Below, piece after piece: positions 1 through 6,627 of a stretch of 14,778 nucleotides of DNA. The number at the start of each line of letters is the position of its first letter. Within the stretch, counting starts at the first letter, position 1. The notes under the pieces are model-generated. The model was not told the DNA's origin. It ran no database searches and saw only the letters and a program-made list of their open reading frames with translations. A program made the translations under genes and the position numbers. This DNA comes from Anaerolineaceae bacterium UBA1363. GTDB taxonomy: Bacteria; Chloroflexota; Anaerolineae; Anaerolineales; Anaerolineaceae. The stretch lies in the NCBI GenBank assembly GCA_002306055.1, contig DBRR01000011.1:13752-28529 (forward strand). Reading direction: 5' to 3'.

Positions 1-155
1 CCTCAAAAATAATCCTATGATCCGCGATAGCCTGCTTGCTTGATGATAGTGTAAACAATCACCCTATACAACATATAAACCATCATTGTCTTGACAAATG
101 CTTCGCCCCTACCAGTAATTTCTACGACGATAACGAAAAAATGGAATTTCAGGAT
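1..155. other. Intergenic left end, downstream of dnaA
   Basis: I see no credible gene here. The stretch follows the 3' end of dnaA, which is read leftwards. It contains two related 10-mers 24 bp apart (TGTAAACAAT at 50-59 and TATAAACCAT at 74-83) and a short perfect inverted repeat TTGTC-TT-GACAA at 86-97. Next to these is AAATGCTTCGCCCCTAC at 96-112, whose reverse complement GTAGGGGCGAAGCATTT resembles dispersed repeat sequence I recall from many genomes. The weak A/T stem is not a convincing terminator for dnaA. A 92-codon plus-strand ORF starting at 36 runs into dnaA antisense and looks spurious. Confidence 0.5.
50..83. repeat. Paired 10-mers with 24-bp period (left end)
   Basis: TGTAAACAAT (50-59) and TATAAACCAT (74-83) match at 8 of 10 positions with a start-to-start distance of 24 bp. 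The same kind of pair, with the same 24-bp period, occurs in inverted orientation at the right end of the window (14714-14747). TGTAAACAAT is the exact reverse complement of 14714-14723. It may be a mobile-element end or binding sites; the sequence alone does not decide. Confidence 0.4.
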
Positions 156-1505
156 TTAAGCAGGCAGGTAGTGGCTGTTGAGTTTCTCGCGCAGTTGCAT
201 CACCTGGCGCCGCATGCGGTCGTCGCTCTCCATCAAGTCAGCAACTCTATCGCACGCGTACATCACGGTCGTATGATCGCGCCCGCCAAGTTCCTGCCCG
301 ATCCGTGGCAATGAAATGCCCCCATCCTCTCGCAATAAGTACATGGCTACCTGCCGGGGCAGCGCCACATCGCGCGAGCGATTCTTGCTGGTGAGGTTCT
401 CTTTGGTAGTGCCAAAGAAATCCGCCACGACATCCACCACGTAAGCCGGAGTCAGGCTGGTTCTCTGCGGTAAGTAATCCGCGAGGGCATGCTTTGCCAG
501 GTCCAAGGTCAGTTTCTGTCCGCTCAGATCGGCATAAGCGTTCACACGGTTCCAGGCGCCCTCAAGCTCCCGTACGTTGGTGGGTATAGCGCGCGCAATC
601 GTCTCCAGGACATCCTGGGAAATATCCCTGCCGGCTTTCTCGGCTTTGCTGCGCAGGATGGCAAGGCGCATCTCATAATCCGGCGCTTGCATATCCACCG
701 TGAGCCCCCACTCGAAACGGGAACGTAGGCGTTCCTCGAGGGTGGCCATCGCCTTGGGCGAGCGGTCAGAGGTGATCACGATTTGTTTGTTCTGCCCGTG
801 CAGGGCGTTAAAGGTGTGAAAAAACTCTTCCTGGGTGGTGTCTTTGCCGGCGATGAACTGAATATCATCGATCAGGAGCACATCCACCTGGCGGTATTTT
901 TCGCGGAATGCAGGGGTTGTCTTATGGCGAATGGCATCGATCAGGTCGTTGGTGAATTCCTCAGAAGAGACATAAAGCACGACTTTTCCCTGCTTGACGA
1001 CCTCGTTGCCGATCGCGTGCAGGATGTGGGTTTTGCCCAGTCCAACGCCGCTGTAGATGAAGAGCGGGTTGTAAGCCCGGGCTGGATTCTCGGCTACTGC
1101 CAGGCTGGCAGCCTGGGCCAGGCGGTTTGCCGCACCGACCACAAAGTTATCGAAGCGGTAACGCGGATTCAGATGCGTGTCGAAGGTGCTGCTTTCCACT
1201 GCTTCGACGCGCTTGGGAGCCCGCACGCTTTCCTCTTCCATCACCGGAGCAGGAGCAGACCAAACTTTAAACTCAACAGTTACCTGGCGCGCCATCATCC
1301 CCGAGAGTTTGTTCGTAACGATGCTCTTCAGGCGGCTTTCGAGCCAATCACAAGCGTAGGCATTGCTGGCACCAAGGGCAAACGTTCCTGATTCTTCCTC
1401 GTAGGAGATCAGCTGAGTGTTCCGGACCCAGGTATCAAAGGTTGCCTTCGAAAGGTCCATCTGTAATTGTCCGATTGTTGCCTGCCACGCCTGTTGAGCA
1501 TTCAT
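156..1505 (-). CDS. dnaA: Chromosomal replication initiator protein DnaA
   Basis: DnaA is the AAA+ ATPase that binds DnaA boxes at oriC, melts the origin and recruits the helicase. The 449-residue protein is of normal family length and all domains are visible: N-terminal domain I (residues 1-80), a short linker, then the AAA+ core. The core carries Walker A GVGLGKTH (153-160), Walker B LLIDDIQF (210-217), the arginine-finger region RSRFEWGL (261-268) and the sensor-2 helix VRELEGA (311-317). The C-terminal helix-turn-helix domain IV has the signature GGRDHTTV (407-414). The ATG at 1505 is preceded by AAGGGAG with 8-nt spacing, which supports this start. It overlaps the stop of a doubtful upstream ORF by ATGA. 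dnaN, recF and gyrB, frequent dnaA neighbours, are not in the window; the gene to its right belongs to a mevalonate operon. Confidence 0.98.
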   Translation of the reverse strand: MNAQQAWQATIGQLQMDLSKATFDTWVRNTQLISYEEESGTFALGASNAYACDWLESRLKSIVTNKLSGMMARQVTVEFKVWSAPAPVMEEESVRAPKRVEAVESSTFDTHLNPRYRFDNFVVGAANRLAQAASLAVAENPARAYNPLFIYSGVGLGKTHILHAIGNEVVKQGKVVLYVSSEEFTNDLIDAIRHKTTPAFREKYRQVDVLLIDDIQFIAGKDTTQEEFFHTFNALHGQNKQIVITSDRSPKAMATLEERLRSRFEWGLTVDMQAPDYEMRLAILRSKAEKAGRDISQDVLETIARAIPTNVRELEGAWNRVNAYADLSGQKLTLDLAKHALADYLPQRTSLTPAYVVDVVADFFGTTKENLTSKNRSRDVALPRQVAMYLLREDGGISLPRIGQELGGRDHTTVMYACDRVADLMESDDRMRRQVMQLREKLNSHYLPA

Positions 1506-1768
1506 TGTGCATTCTCCCTTCTTACTTCCTGTGAGGGGTGATGATTTATCGATGTTGAAACGAGCGATTCGATTTCCTCTAAAAACGCATCACGGTTGAG
1601 CTTTCCTAAATTGTCTTGCTCATTGAGTAGAACGATTCTACCATCCAAAAATAGGGTTCCATTACTTTTTGTCTTAAAAATTAACGATTCTTTAAGAATG
1701 AGAATCTTTTCGATTTTTTCTTTCCCAACCCAGCCAATTCCCAGCTTTGGAAGAATCAAGCCAAACAC
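1502..1768 (-). CDS. Doubtful 88-codon ORF upstream of dnaA
   Basis: This is a GTG-started ORF of 88 codons that ends on dnaA's start codon (ATGA overlap), an arrangement typical of translational coupling. It lies downstream of a good minus-strand promoter and has a charged, Ile/Leu/Lys-rich product. Against it: I recognise no family, there is no Shine-Dalgarno before the GTG, the DNA is visibly more AT-rich than neighbouring genes, and the segment contains short inverted and direct repeats. It could be a small real protein, perhaps starting at an internal codon, or simply an untranslated dnaA leader left open by chance. I favour the leader slightly. Confidence 0.25.
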   Translation of the reverse strand: MFGLILPKLGIGWVGKEKIEKILILKESLIFKTKSNGTLFLDGRIVLLNEQDNLGKLNRDAFLEEIESLVSTSINHHPSQEVRRENAQ

Positions 1769-1799
1769 TAATTGACAGGAAAACTACCCTTCCATAACC

Positions 1800-1811
1800 C
1801 CCATATATGGG
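1800..1811. promoter_or_regulatory. Perfect palindrome at predicted dnaA start site
   Basis: CCCATATATGGG is a perfect 12-bp palindrome. It lies 4-15 bp downstream of the predicted -10 box (1815-1820) of the leftward dnaA promoter and therefore covers the expected transcription start near 1808. The position fits a repressor operator. What binds it cannot be read from the sequence. Confidence 0.4.
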
Positions 1812-1814
1812 ATT

Positions 1815-1843
1815 ATTATACTAATTTTATAAGAATTCTCCAA
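1815..1843 (-). promoter_or_regulatory. Predicted sigma-70-type promoter for dnaA
   Basis: Reading leftwards, -35 TTGGAG (1843-1838), a 17-bp spacer and a consensus -10 TATAAT (1820-1815) form a strong housekeeping-type promoter. The predicted start is near 1808, giving dnaA a leader of about 300 nt. That leader holds the doubtful 88-codon ORF. Confidence 0.6.
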
Positions 1844-1888
1844 CGGATGGGAGCTGGAATCCCACACAAAAAGACACCAGAAATTGCC

Positions 1889-1923
1889 AAAATAAAAGGA
1901 TAGTGATTCCCGTTTTGGAATCA
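1889..1923 (-). terminator. Possible terminator of the mevalonate operon
   Basis: Twenty bp after the FAD-oxidoreductase stop codon, the minus strand reads TGATTCC (1923-1917), a 6-nt loop and GGAATCA (1910-1904), a perfect 7-bp stem. After four further bases comes CCTTTTATTTT (1899-1889). The location is right and the stem is perfect, but the stem is short and the U-tract is offset and interrupted, so efficiency is uncertain. Confidence 0.45.
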
Positions 1924-1943
1924 GGGCTTTAACATTCGGAATG

Positions 1944-3272
1944 CTACACGCCGCCCGCGTGTTTCTCAAGCAGCATCATTTTTGCGGCTCTGCGACCAAT
2001 TTCCACCGCAAAGTTCGTGCCGCGATCCCATGGATATACCTGGCTCATACTGGCAAAAAACAGACCTGGTATGGGGGTCTTAATCGCTGGGATATTAGCG
2101 GAATGGTTTGGCAGCGGGATAGGTTGGGCATAGGCTGTCTTTGAGACCCAGATTTTGTTTACCCAATCCCGATTGAAGTCAGGATTGATCTTTACCAGGT
2201 GCGGCAGGAACTCATCCGCCAGTTCGTCATCGCTTTTGTTGAAATTAGGGTGGTCGGTTTCGAGGTAGTCGCCAATATAGAGGATGTGCTCACCGCCGAA
2301 GTACTCCGGCTTGAGGAAGTTGGTGTGTTCGACCAACGAAAGGAAAGGATAGCCAGCTTGCTTGGGGATGTTGTACCAGTAGTACCCCTCAGGAGAAAGG
2401 GGATGCTTGATGGAGACTGTCATCACCACTGCCCCCATGCTCTTCAGATTCAGTAAACCCGCAAGGTACTCAGGGGGCAGATCCGGTGCCATCTTCGCCA
2501 TCATACCAGGCGAAAGCGTCACCAACGCCTGATCAAAGCTTTCTGACGCACCGTTCACAAAGCTAACGACTATTTGTCCGTTCTCCTGGCGCTTGAGCGA
2601 ACTGACTCGGGTATTGTAATGAATGGTAACTCCGGCTTCTTCGATTTTGGCAGCAAACTTGTTGGCAAAGACCTGGAAACCGCCCCTAAAGGTCCCCAGG
2701 CGCGTGGTGCGGGAGTGCAACCGCGCCCACATCCAGGCCATATTGACCTTATCATGCCAGTTTTCACCAAATTTGCCAATCATCATCGGCTGCCACATGC
2801 TTTCGTAGACTTTGTTGCCGGCATATTTGCGCATCCAGGCATCGGTGGTGGTCTTTTCGAGCGTGCGCCAGTTATTGGTCAGCCTCAGGTAAAGCCCTAC
2901 CAAACCAAAACGAATTTTGTTGATGCCATAACCCAAGCCAGGGTAAGCCAACGCGGCAGGAATGGAATCAAAGGGGTAAAACTTGCCCTTGTAATACATA
3001 ACGCTGATTGGTTTCGGGAAAAGCACCTGATCCGACCAGCCCAACTCTTCAATCAGACTGAGCAGATGGGAATCGGTTTGAAACCAATGGTGATAAAAAC
3101 GCTCAACCGACCAATCCCAATGGGGTTCTTTAAAGCCGGAAGCCAAACCTCCGGGTTCTGCTGAAGCCTCAAAAATGCTCACCCGCTGCCCGGCTTTTGC
3201 CAGGTCCCAGGCGGCGCTCAAGCCGGCAAAACCTGCCCCAATGATGGCAATATGGCGTTGGTTATCAGTCAT
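1944..3272 (-). CDS. FAD-dependent amine-oxidase / HemY-like oxidoreductase
   Basis: This flavoprotein belongs to the amine oxidase/protoporphyrinogen oxidase/phytoene desaturase superfamily. With the start chosen here it is 442 residues. The N-terminal dinucleotide-binding fold has GAGFAG (12-17), the ribose-binding acidic residue in FEAS (E35) and the following PGG (40-42). The C-terminal FAD-contacting segment is near residues 400-435 (PWDRGTNFAVEIGRR). The substrate is unknown. As last gene of the mevalonate operon it could act on a polyprenyl or carotenoid-type lipid, which is inference only. An ATG at 3293 forms an ATGA overlap with the upstream gene. The ATG at 3272 has a better Shine-Dalgarno (AGAAGGA, 6-nt spacing) and lies nearer the usual N-terminus of the fold, so I prefer it. 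Alternatives within the superfamily cannot be separated without alignment. Confidence 0.85.
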   Translation of the reverse strand: MTDNQRHIAIIGAGFAGLSAAWDLAKAGQRVSIFEASAEPGGLASGFKEPHWDWSVERFYHHWFQTDSHLLSLIEELGWSDQVLFPKPISVMYYKGKFYPFDSIPAALAYPGLGYGINKIRFGLVGLYLRLTNNWRTLEKTTTDAWMRKYAGNKVYESMWQPMMIGKFGENWHDKVNMAWMWARLHSRTTRLGTFRGGFQVFANKFAAKIEEAGVTIHYNTRVSSLKRQENGQIVVSFVNGASESFDQALVTLSPGMMAKMAPDLPPEYLAGLLNLKSMGAVVMTVSIKHPLSPEGYYWYNIPKQAGYPFLSLVEHTNFLKPEYFGGEHILYIGDYLETDHPNFNKSDDELADEFLPHLVKINPDFNRDWVNKIWVSKTAYAQPIPLPNHSANIPAIKTPIPGLFFASMSQVYPWDRGTNFAVEIGRRAAKMMLLEKHAGGV

Positions 3273-3289
3273 GTCATGTCCTTCTTGTA

Positions 3290-4327
3290 TCATTCTTCGA
3301 TTCTCTCTTCAGAACCAAGGTCCGTCTGTATTTGCTGCACGTTGGTGCTCAGGCTAAAGCCTTCTTTGACGAAAAAGATCGCACCGAGGGCCGTGATGGG
3401 AATCCACAAAGCCACCCGCAGGATCAACGCATAACCCAATGCCTGCTCTGCAGGTATGCCAAACAGCGATAGCATGAATTTGGCAGCGGCATCAAATGTT
3501 CCCAAGCCGCCAGGGGCAGCAGGAATTAACAGTACCAGGTTGACCACACCCTCAATCAACAACAGGCTCATAAAGCTCAACTCCAGCCCGAGTGCCTTCA
3601 TCACGCCCCAATATAGGCCGCCTTCGAAGATCCAGACCAGCATGGAAAGCGCCAGGACTAACAGCGATTGCCCGGGGGAGCGCAGCACGCGCAAACCGTC
3701 AATAAATTTGTCAAGAATCCCGCTCACTTTAGAGCGCAGTTTCAGGGGCAGCAACCGGTTGATGAGCCAACCGCTCACAGCCTGGGTTTGCTTCGGGAGG
3801 AAGAGCATTGCCAAAAAGACCAGTAAGATTACCGCAAAGATTGCCCCCACAATGACCGAACCAGTCTGAATGCGCCGCATCCACTCAGCATCCGGCGCGA
3901 TCTGCACCAACTGGCGGAAGTTCAGCAGCACCAGAGCCAGGATGGTGATGCCATCGAACAAGCGCTCCACCACGATTGTTGCCAGAGAGCCTGAGATGGG
4001 AACGTCGTCGGTTTGTTTAAGCAGGATCGAACGCAGCACCTCGCCAGCGCGGGCAGGATAGACGTTGTTGCCCATGTAGCCGATGCAGACCACCGGGAAT
4101 AGCTGACGCTGCGGAATGCGTTTGAGGGGGTTGAGCAAAACCTGCCAGCGCCAGGTACGTACCCAGACACCCATAAAATAAAAAACCAACCCCAACAGAA
4201 CCCAAGCCCACTTTGCGCTGCGCAGGTATTGCCAGAGTTGATTAAAGTCAATTTCGCGAAATGCCAAGTAAAGGAAAACCGCGCTGATCAGAATTCCCAG
4301 CGCTATGTGCCAACGCTTGATTTTCAT
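3290..4327 (-). CDS. LPG-synthase-TM / flippase-like integral membrane protein
   Basis: This 345-residue polytopic protein belongs to the lysylphosphatidylglycerol-synthase transmembrane domain family (PF03706, also called UPF0104 or AglD-like). Family hallmarks are visible: GYMGNNVYPARAGEVLR (83-99), VERLFDG (120-126) and PAAPGGLGTFDA (269-280). Hydrophobic spans lie near 8-22, 40-55, 117-137, 156-177, 222-239, 252-270 and 296-320. Stand-alone members lack the catalytic aminoacyl-transferase half of MprF, and their roles are linked to lipid-linked sugar or phospholipid handling. No soluble domain is fused here. The gene starts 37 bp after the thiolase-like gene and runs into the FAD oxidoreductase, so it is probably in the mevalonate operon. 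A role in handling polyprenyl-linked lipids is plausible but inferred. Confidence 0.87.
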   Translation of the reverse strand: MKIKRWHIALGILISAVFLYLAFREIDFNQLWQYLRSAKWAWVLLGLVFYFMGVWVRTWRWQVLLNPLKRIPQRQLFPVVCIGYMGNNVYPARAGEVLRSILLKQTDDVPISGSLATIVVERLFDGITILALVLLNFRQLVQIAPDAEWMRRIQTGSVIVGAIFAVILLVFLAMLFLPKQTQAVSGWLINRLLPLKLRSKVSGILDKFIDGLRVLRSPGQSLLVLALSMLVWIFEGGLYWGVMKALGLELSFMSLLLIEGVVNLVLLIPAAPGGLGTFDAAAKFMLSLFGIPAEQALGYALILRVALWIPITALGAIFFVKEGFSLSTNVQQIQTDLGSEERIEE

Positions 4328-4364
4328 GTCCCGATTGTACCATCAGCTTGTGTTACAAGTATTA

Positions 4365-5534
4365 TCATCCAGCCAGAATGTGCGTCACGGCAGCGGCGCA
4401 GGTGCCAGCCAGAGATTGGATCATGCCGTAGCGGGGATGAGTAATCTGGTTGCCGCCTGCCTCTCCACGAAGTTGCAAGCAGGCTTCGACCGCCTGGTAA
4501 ACGCCTGAGGCTCCCAGCGGGAACCCCCGCCCCATGTGACCACCCATTGTTGCCACCGGCAAAGACCCTGTCAGCGTCAACGAACCATCGGTAGCAAGCT
4601 TCCAAGCCTGCCCGCGTGGAGCGAAGCCAGCTGCTTCGAGCGACAGCAGGGCGTGCAGGGTGCTGTTGTCAGAATACTCAAAGAAATCAATATTCGCCAA
4701 CGGAACGTTCGCCTTCAGGCAAGCTTGCCCAACGGAAACCGCGGCAGCTTCAAAGAAAAGCGGATCACGGCGATCATGCACTGCCAGCCGGCCCGCGATC
4801 AGGCTGGAACTCAACAATTTGACGGGTTTATGAGGCAAATCTTTGGGGACCAGGTCGGCTCGGGTCAGGATCAAAGCGGCAGCACCATCCGCGTGCGCCG
4901 CCAGGTCAAAAGCGTTGAGCGGAGCTGCCACTGCTGCGGATTGGTTGTAGGTTTTACCTGTCAGTGCCCTGCCGAACATGGCGTTCGGATTATTGACCGC
5001 ATTGTTGTGGGCAATTATCGGAAATCCCTGAAGAACCTCGCGCGGGAACTGGTTCTCGTATAGATACCTCTGCAGCAGCAAGGCTGCCTGCCCGGTTGGA
5101 GTGAGTCCCTCGGAGGCTTCATAATCTGCATCGAGGCTCGCGCCAAGCAGGTTCAATTCCTGACCTGCGCCGACAACATCGGTCACTTTTTCTACGCCCA
5201 CCACTGCCGCCACATCCACCATGCCGGAGCGGATAGCCTGCCAGGCAAGGTACAGCGCTGCAGCGCCGGAGGCTTCGGCTGCCTCCGCTGTCACCCCCTC
5301 TGCCTGTCCTGCCAGACCTGCCACCTCGCAGACCAAGGCACCAAGATTTGCCTGGTGGGAGGCGCTGGCAGCCAGCATGCTGCCAATATAAATTGCCTGC
5401 GGCTGGAGATCAGCCGCATCTTTCCGGGCAGATCTGAGCGCCCGCCCTGCCAATTCCCGCAACGAAACATCCCAGTGCTCGCGCACCGGTAACTGACCGA
5501 TGCCGACGATAACAACTTCAGGGTAGCTCGCCAT
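4365..5534 (-). CDS. Archaeal-type thiolase homologue lacking catalytic residues
   Basis: This 389-residue protein has the thiolase fold of the archaeal/SCP2-thiolase group, full length and in frame. Archaeal relatives form acetoacetyl-CoA and hand it to HMG-CoA synthase. Here the nucleophile motif (E-A-A-C-A-S-G in the family) reads EAAEASG, with Glu87 for Cys (codon GAA at 5276-5274). The family HDxF/NEAF His position reads YSDNS, with Ser288 (TCT at 4673-4671). The GHP motif reads GFP, with Phe338 (TTC at 4523-4521). All three positions of the classical machinery are therefore changed, although flanking fold motifs such as PLGASGVYQ are kept. It may be a non-catalytic partner or scaffold for HMG-CoA synthase, or have another chemistry. 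It starts 1 bp after the HMG-CoA synthase stop, with no close Shine-Dalgarno, which suggests coupling. The usual archaeal DUF35 partner gene is not next to it. Confidence 0.85.
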   Translation of the reverse strand: MASYPEVVIVGIGQLPVREHWDVSLRELAGRALRSARKDAADLQPQAIYIGSMLAASASHQANLGALVCEVAGLAGQAEGVTAEAAEASGAAALYLAWQAIRSGMVDVAAVVGVEKVTDVVGAGQELNLLGASLDADYEASEGLTPTGQAALLLQRYLYENQFPREVLQGFPIIAHNNAVNNPNAMFGRALTGKTYNQSAAVAAPLNAFDLAAHADGAAALILTRADLVPKDLPHKPVKLLSSSLIAGRLAVHDRRDPLFFEAAAVSVGQACLKANVPLANIDFFEYSDNSTLHALLSLEAAGFAPRGQAWKLATDGSLTLTGSLPVATMGGHMGRGFPLGASGVYQAVEACLQLRGEAGGNQITHPRYGMIQSLAGTCAAAVTHILAG

Positions 5535-5535
5535 T

Positions 5536-6627
5536 TCAACCAGTCACGATCTCTCCGCGGTAACGGAGGTAGGTGGCGTAGTCAATTCCGACGCGATTGG
5601 CAATATAGTCCTGCGTACTTCTGGCATTCGCGCGGCGCTCTTTTAACGCTCCACGTACTTTCAGTACAAAAGCGTCCGAGCCAGCACCAGAACCATACGA
5701 AGTCATCAGGATCAAGTCGCCTGTTTTCGCTACGTCCAAAATGGCAGTCAGACCAATAATGGCAGCTCCGCTATAAGTGTTGCCAATTATTGGCGAAAGC
5801 AATCCAATTTCAATTTGCTCGTCTTTGAAACCGAGCAATTTCGCGATCCGACGGGGAAATTTTTCATTGGGTTGGTGAAAGACGGCATAAGCAAAATCGG
5901 CTGGCTTCAAATCCATTTCGCGCATAATCGTTGAAGTCGCGGTAGAAATATGGCTAAAGTAGGCCGGTTCACCGGTGAAGCGCTGACCATGCTCAGGATA
6001 GATGGCATGCTGACGCCGCCAGAAGTCGGGGGTATCCGTGACAAAAGAATAAACCGCCTCAATGCTGACCAGCGAACCCTGCTGTGGACCAATGATGTAA
6101 GCCGCGCCGCCAGAGGCTGCGGTGTATTCAAGGGCGTCGCCAGGTTTGCCCTGGGCAGTATCCATGCCAATCGCCATCGCGTAATCTGCCATGCCGGAGC
6201 CCACCATGCCGATTGCCGCCACCATGGCTTCGGTGCCAGCCTTGCAGGCAAACTCCCAGTCGCCTGCGCTAACGCTGCCCGAGGCGCCAATGGCCTCCGC
6301 TACCACTGTGCCGCTGGGTTTGACCGCGTACGGGTGCGATTCCGAGCCCACCCAAACTGCTCTCAATTGCTCAGGGGAAATCTCTGCGCGTTTGAGCGCG
6401 TTGCGGGCTGCTTCGATGGACATGGTGATCACGTCTTCATCCAAACCCGCCACCGCTTTTTCGGTCACGGGGAGGCCTTCCTCATTCCCACCCCAAATGC
6501 GGGCGATCTCCACCCCAGGCAAACGGTAGCGCGGAACGTAAGCGCCGTAGCCAGTGATGCCAACTTTGCGTTTAGGGATCAACAATTTTCCGCTTTCAGC
6601 GTCATGATTTTGTGTTGTTTCCATCAT
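5536..6627 (-). CDS. Hydroxymethylglutaryl-CoA synthase, archaeal type
   Basis: The enzyme condenses acetyl-CoA with acetoacetyl-CoA to HMG-CoA in the mevalonate pathway, in the cytoplasm. The archaeal-type opening VGITGYGAYVPRYR is clear. The expected catalytic residues are all present: Glu96 in GSESHPYAVKP, nucleophilic Cys128 in DWEFACKAGTEA, and His251 in VFHQPNEKFP. It is therefore probably active, unlike the thiolase-like protein next to it. The reading frame is open from a TTG at 6648. I prefer the ATG at 6627 (363 residues) or at 6624, because both follow GGAA-rich sequence and reduce overlap with the reductase gene. The start remains uncertain, since family members usually begin close to the VGITGYG strand and this one carries about 20 extra N-terminal residues. 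It overlaps the reductase gene's 3' end and abuts the thiolase-like gene. Confidence 0.93.
   Translation of the reverse strand: MMETTQNHDAESGKLLIPKRKVGITGYGAYVPRYRLPGVEIARIWGGNEEGLPVTEKAVAGLDEDVITMSIEAARNALKRAEISPEQLRAVWVGSESHPYAVKPSGTVVAEAIGASGSVSAGDWEFACKAGTEAMVAAIGMVGSGMADYAMAIGMDTAQGKPGDALEYTAASGGAAYIIGPQQGSLVSIEAVYSFVTDTPDFWRRQHAIYPEHGQRFTGEPAYFSHISTATSTIMREMDLKPADFAYAVFHQPNEKFPRRIAKLLGFKDEQIEIGLLSPIIGNTYSGAAIIGLTAILDVAKTGDLILMTSYGSGAGSDAFVLKVRGALKERRANARSTQDYIANRVGIDYATYLRYRGEIVTG

Larger units (their letters stand above)
1506..1943. other. AT-rich dnaA leader / intergenic region
   Basis: This stretch of about 440 bp between dnaA and the FAD-oxidoreductase gene contains a predicted dnaA promoter, a palindrome at its start site, a possible terminator for the gene on the right and the doubtful 88-codon ORF. 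It also holds AACGATTCT twice exactly (1631-1639, 1683-1691), a shorter CGATTC at 1565-1570, and the inverted repeat ATTCTT-T-AAGAAT at 1687-1699. I searched by eye for TTATNCACA boxes on both strands. I found none with fewer than two mismatches, so I do not call it oriC. Confidence 0.5.

Noticed and set aside
783..1391. 202-codon plus-strand ORF inside dnaA
   Set aside because: It lies wholly antisense to a clearly conserved dnaA and has no independent signal. It is a shadow frame.
1686..1716. Rho-independent terminator on the plus strand (GATTCT stem followed by T-rich sequence)
   Set aside because: The stem is A/T-rich and short, and no plus-strand gene lies upstream to be terminated.
1506..1943. 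oriC next to dnaA
   Set aside because: The region is AT-rich and has repeats, but no DnaA box with fewer than two mismatches was found by eye on either strand, and dnaN is absent. The repeats are better explained as leader or regulatory sequence.
1784..1969. 61-codon minus-strand ORF at the end of the FAD-oxidoreductase gene
   Set aside because: It overlaps the gene end, the possible terminator and the dnaA promoter, and its sequence is unlike a protein. It is a chance frame.
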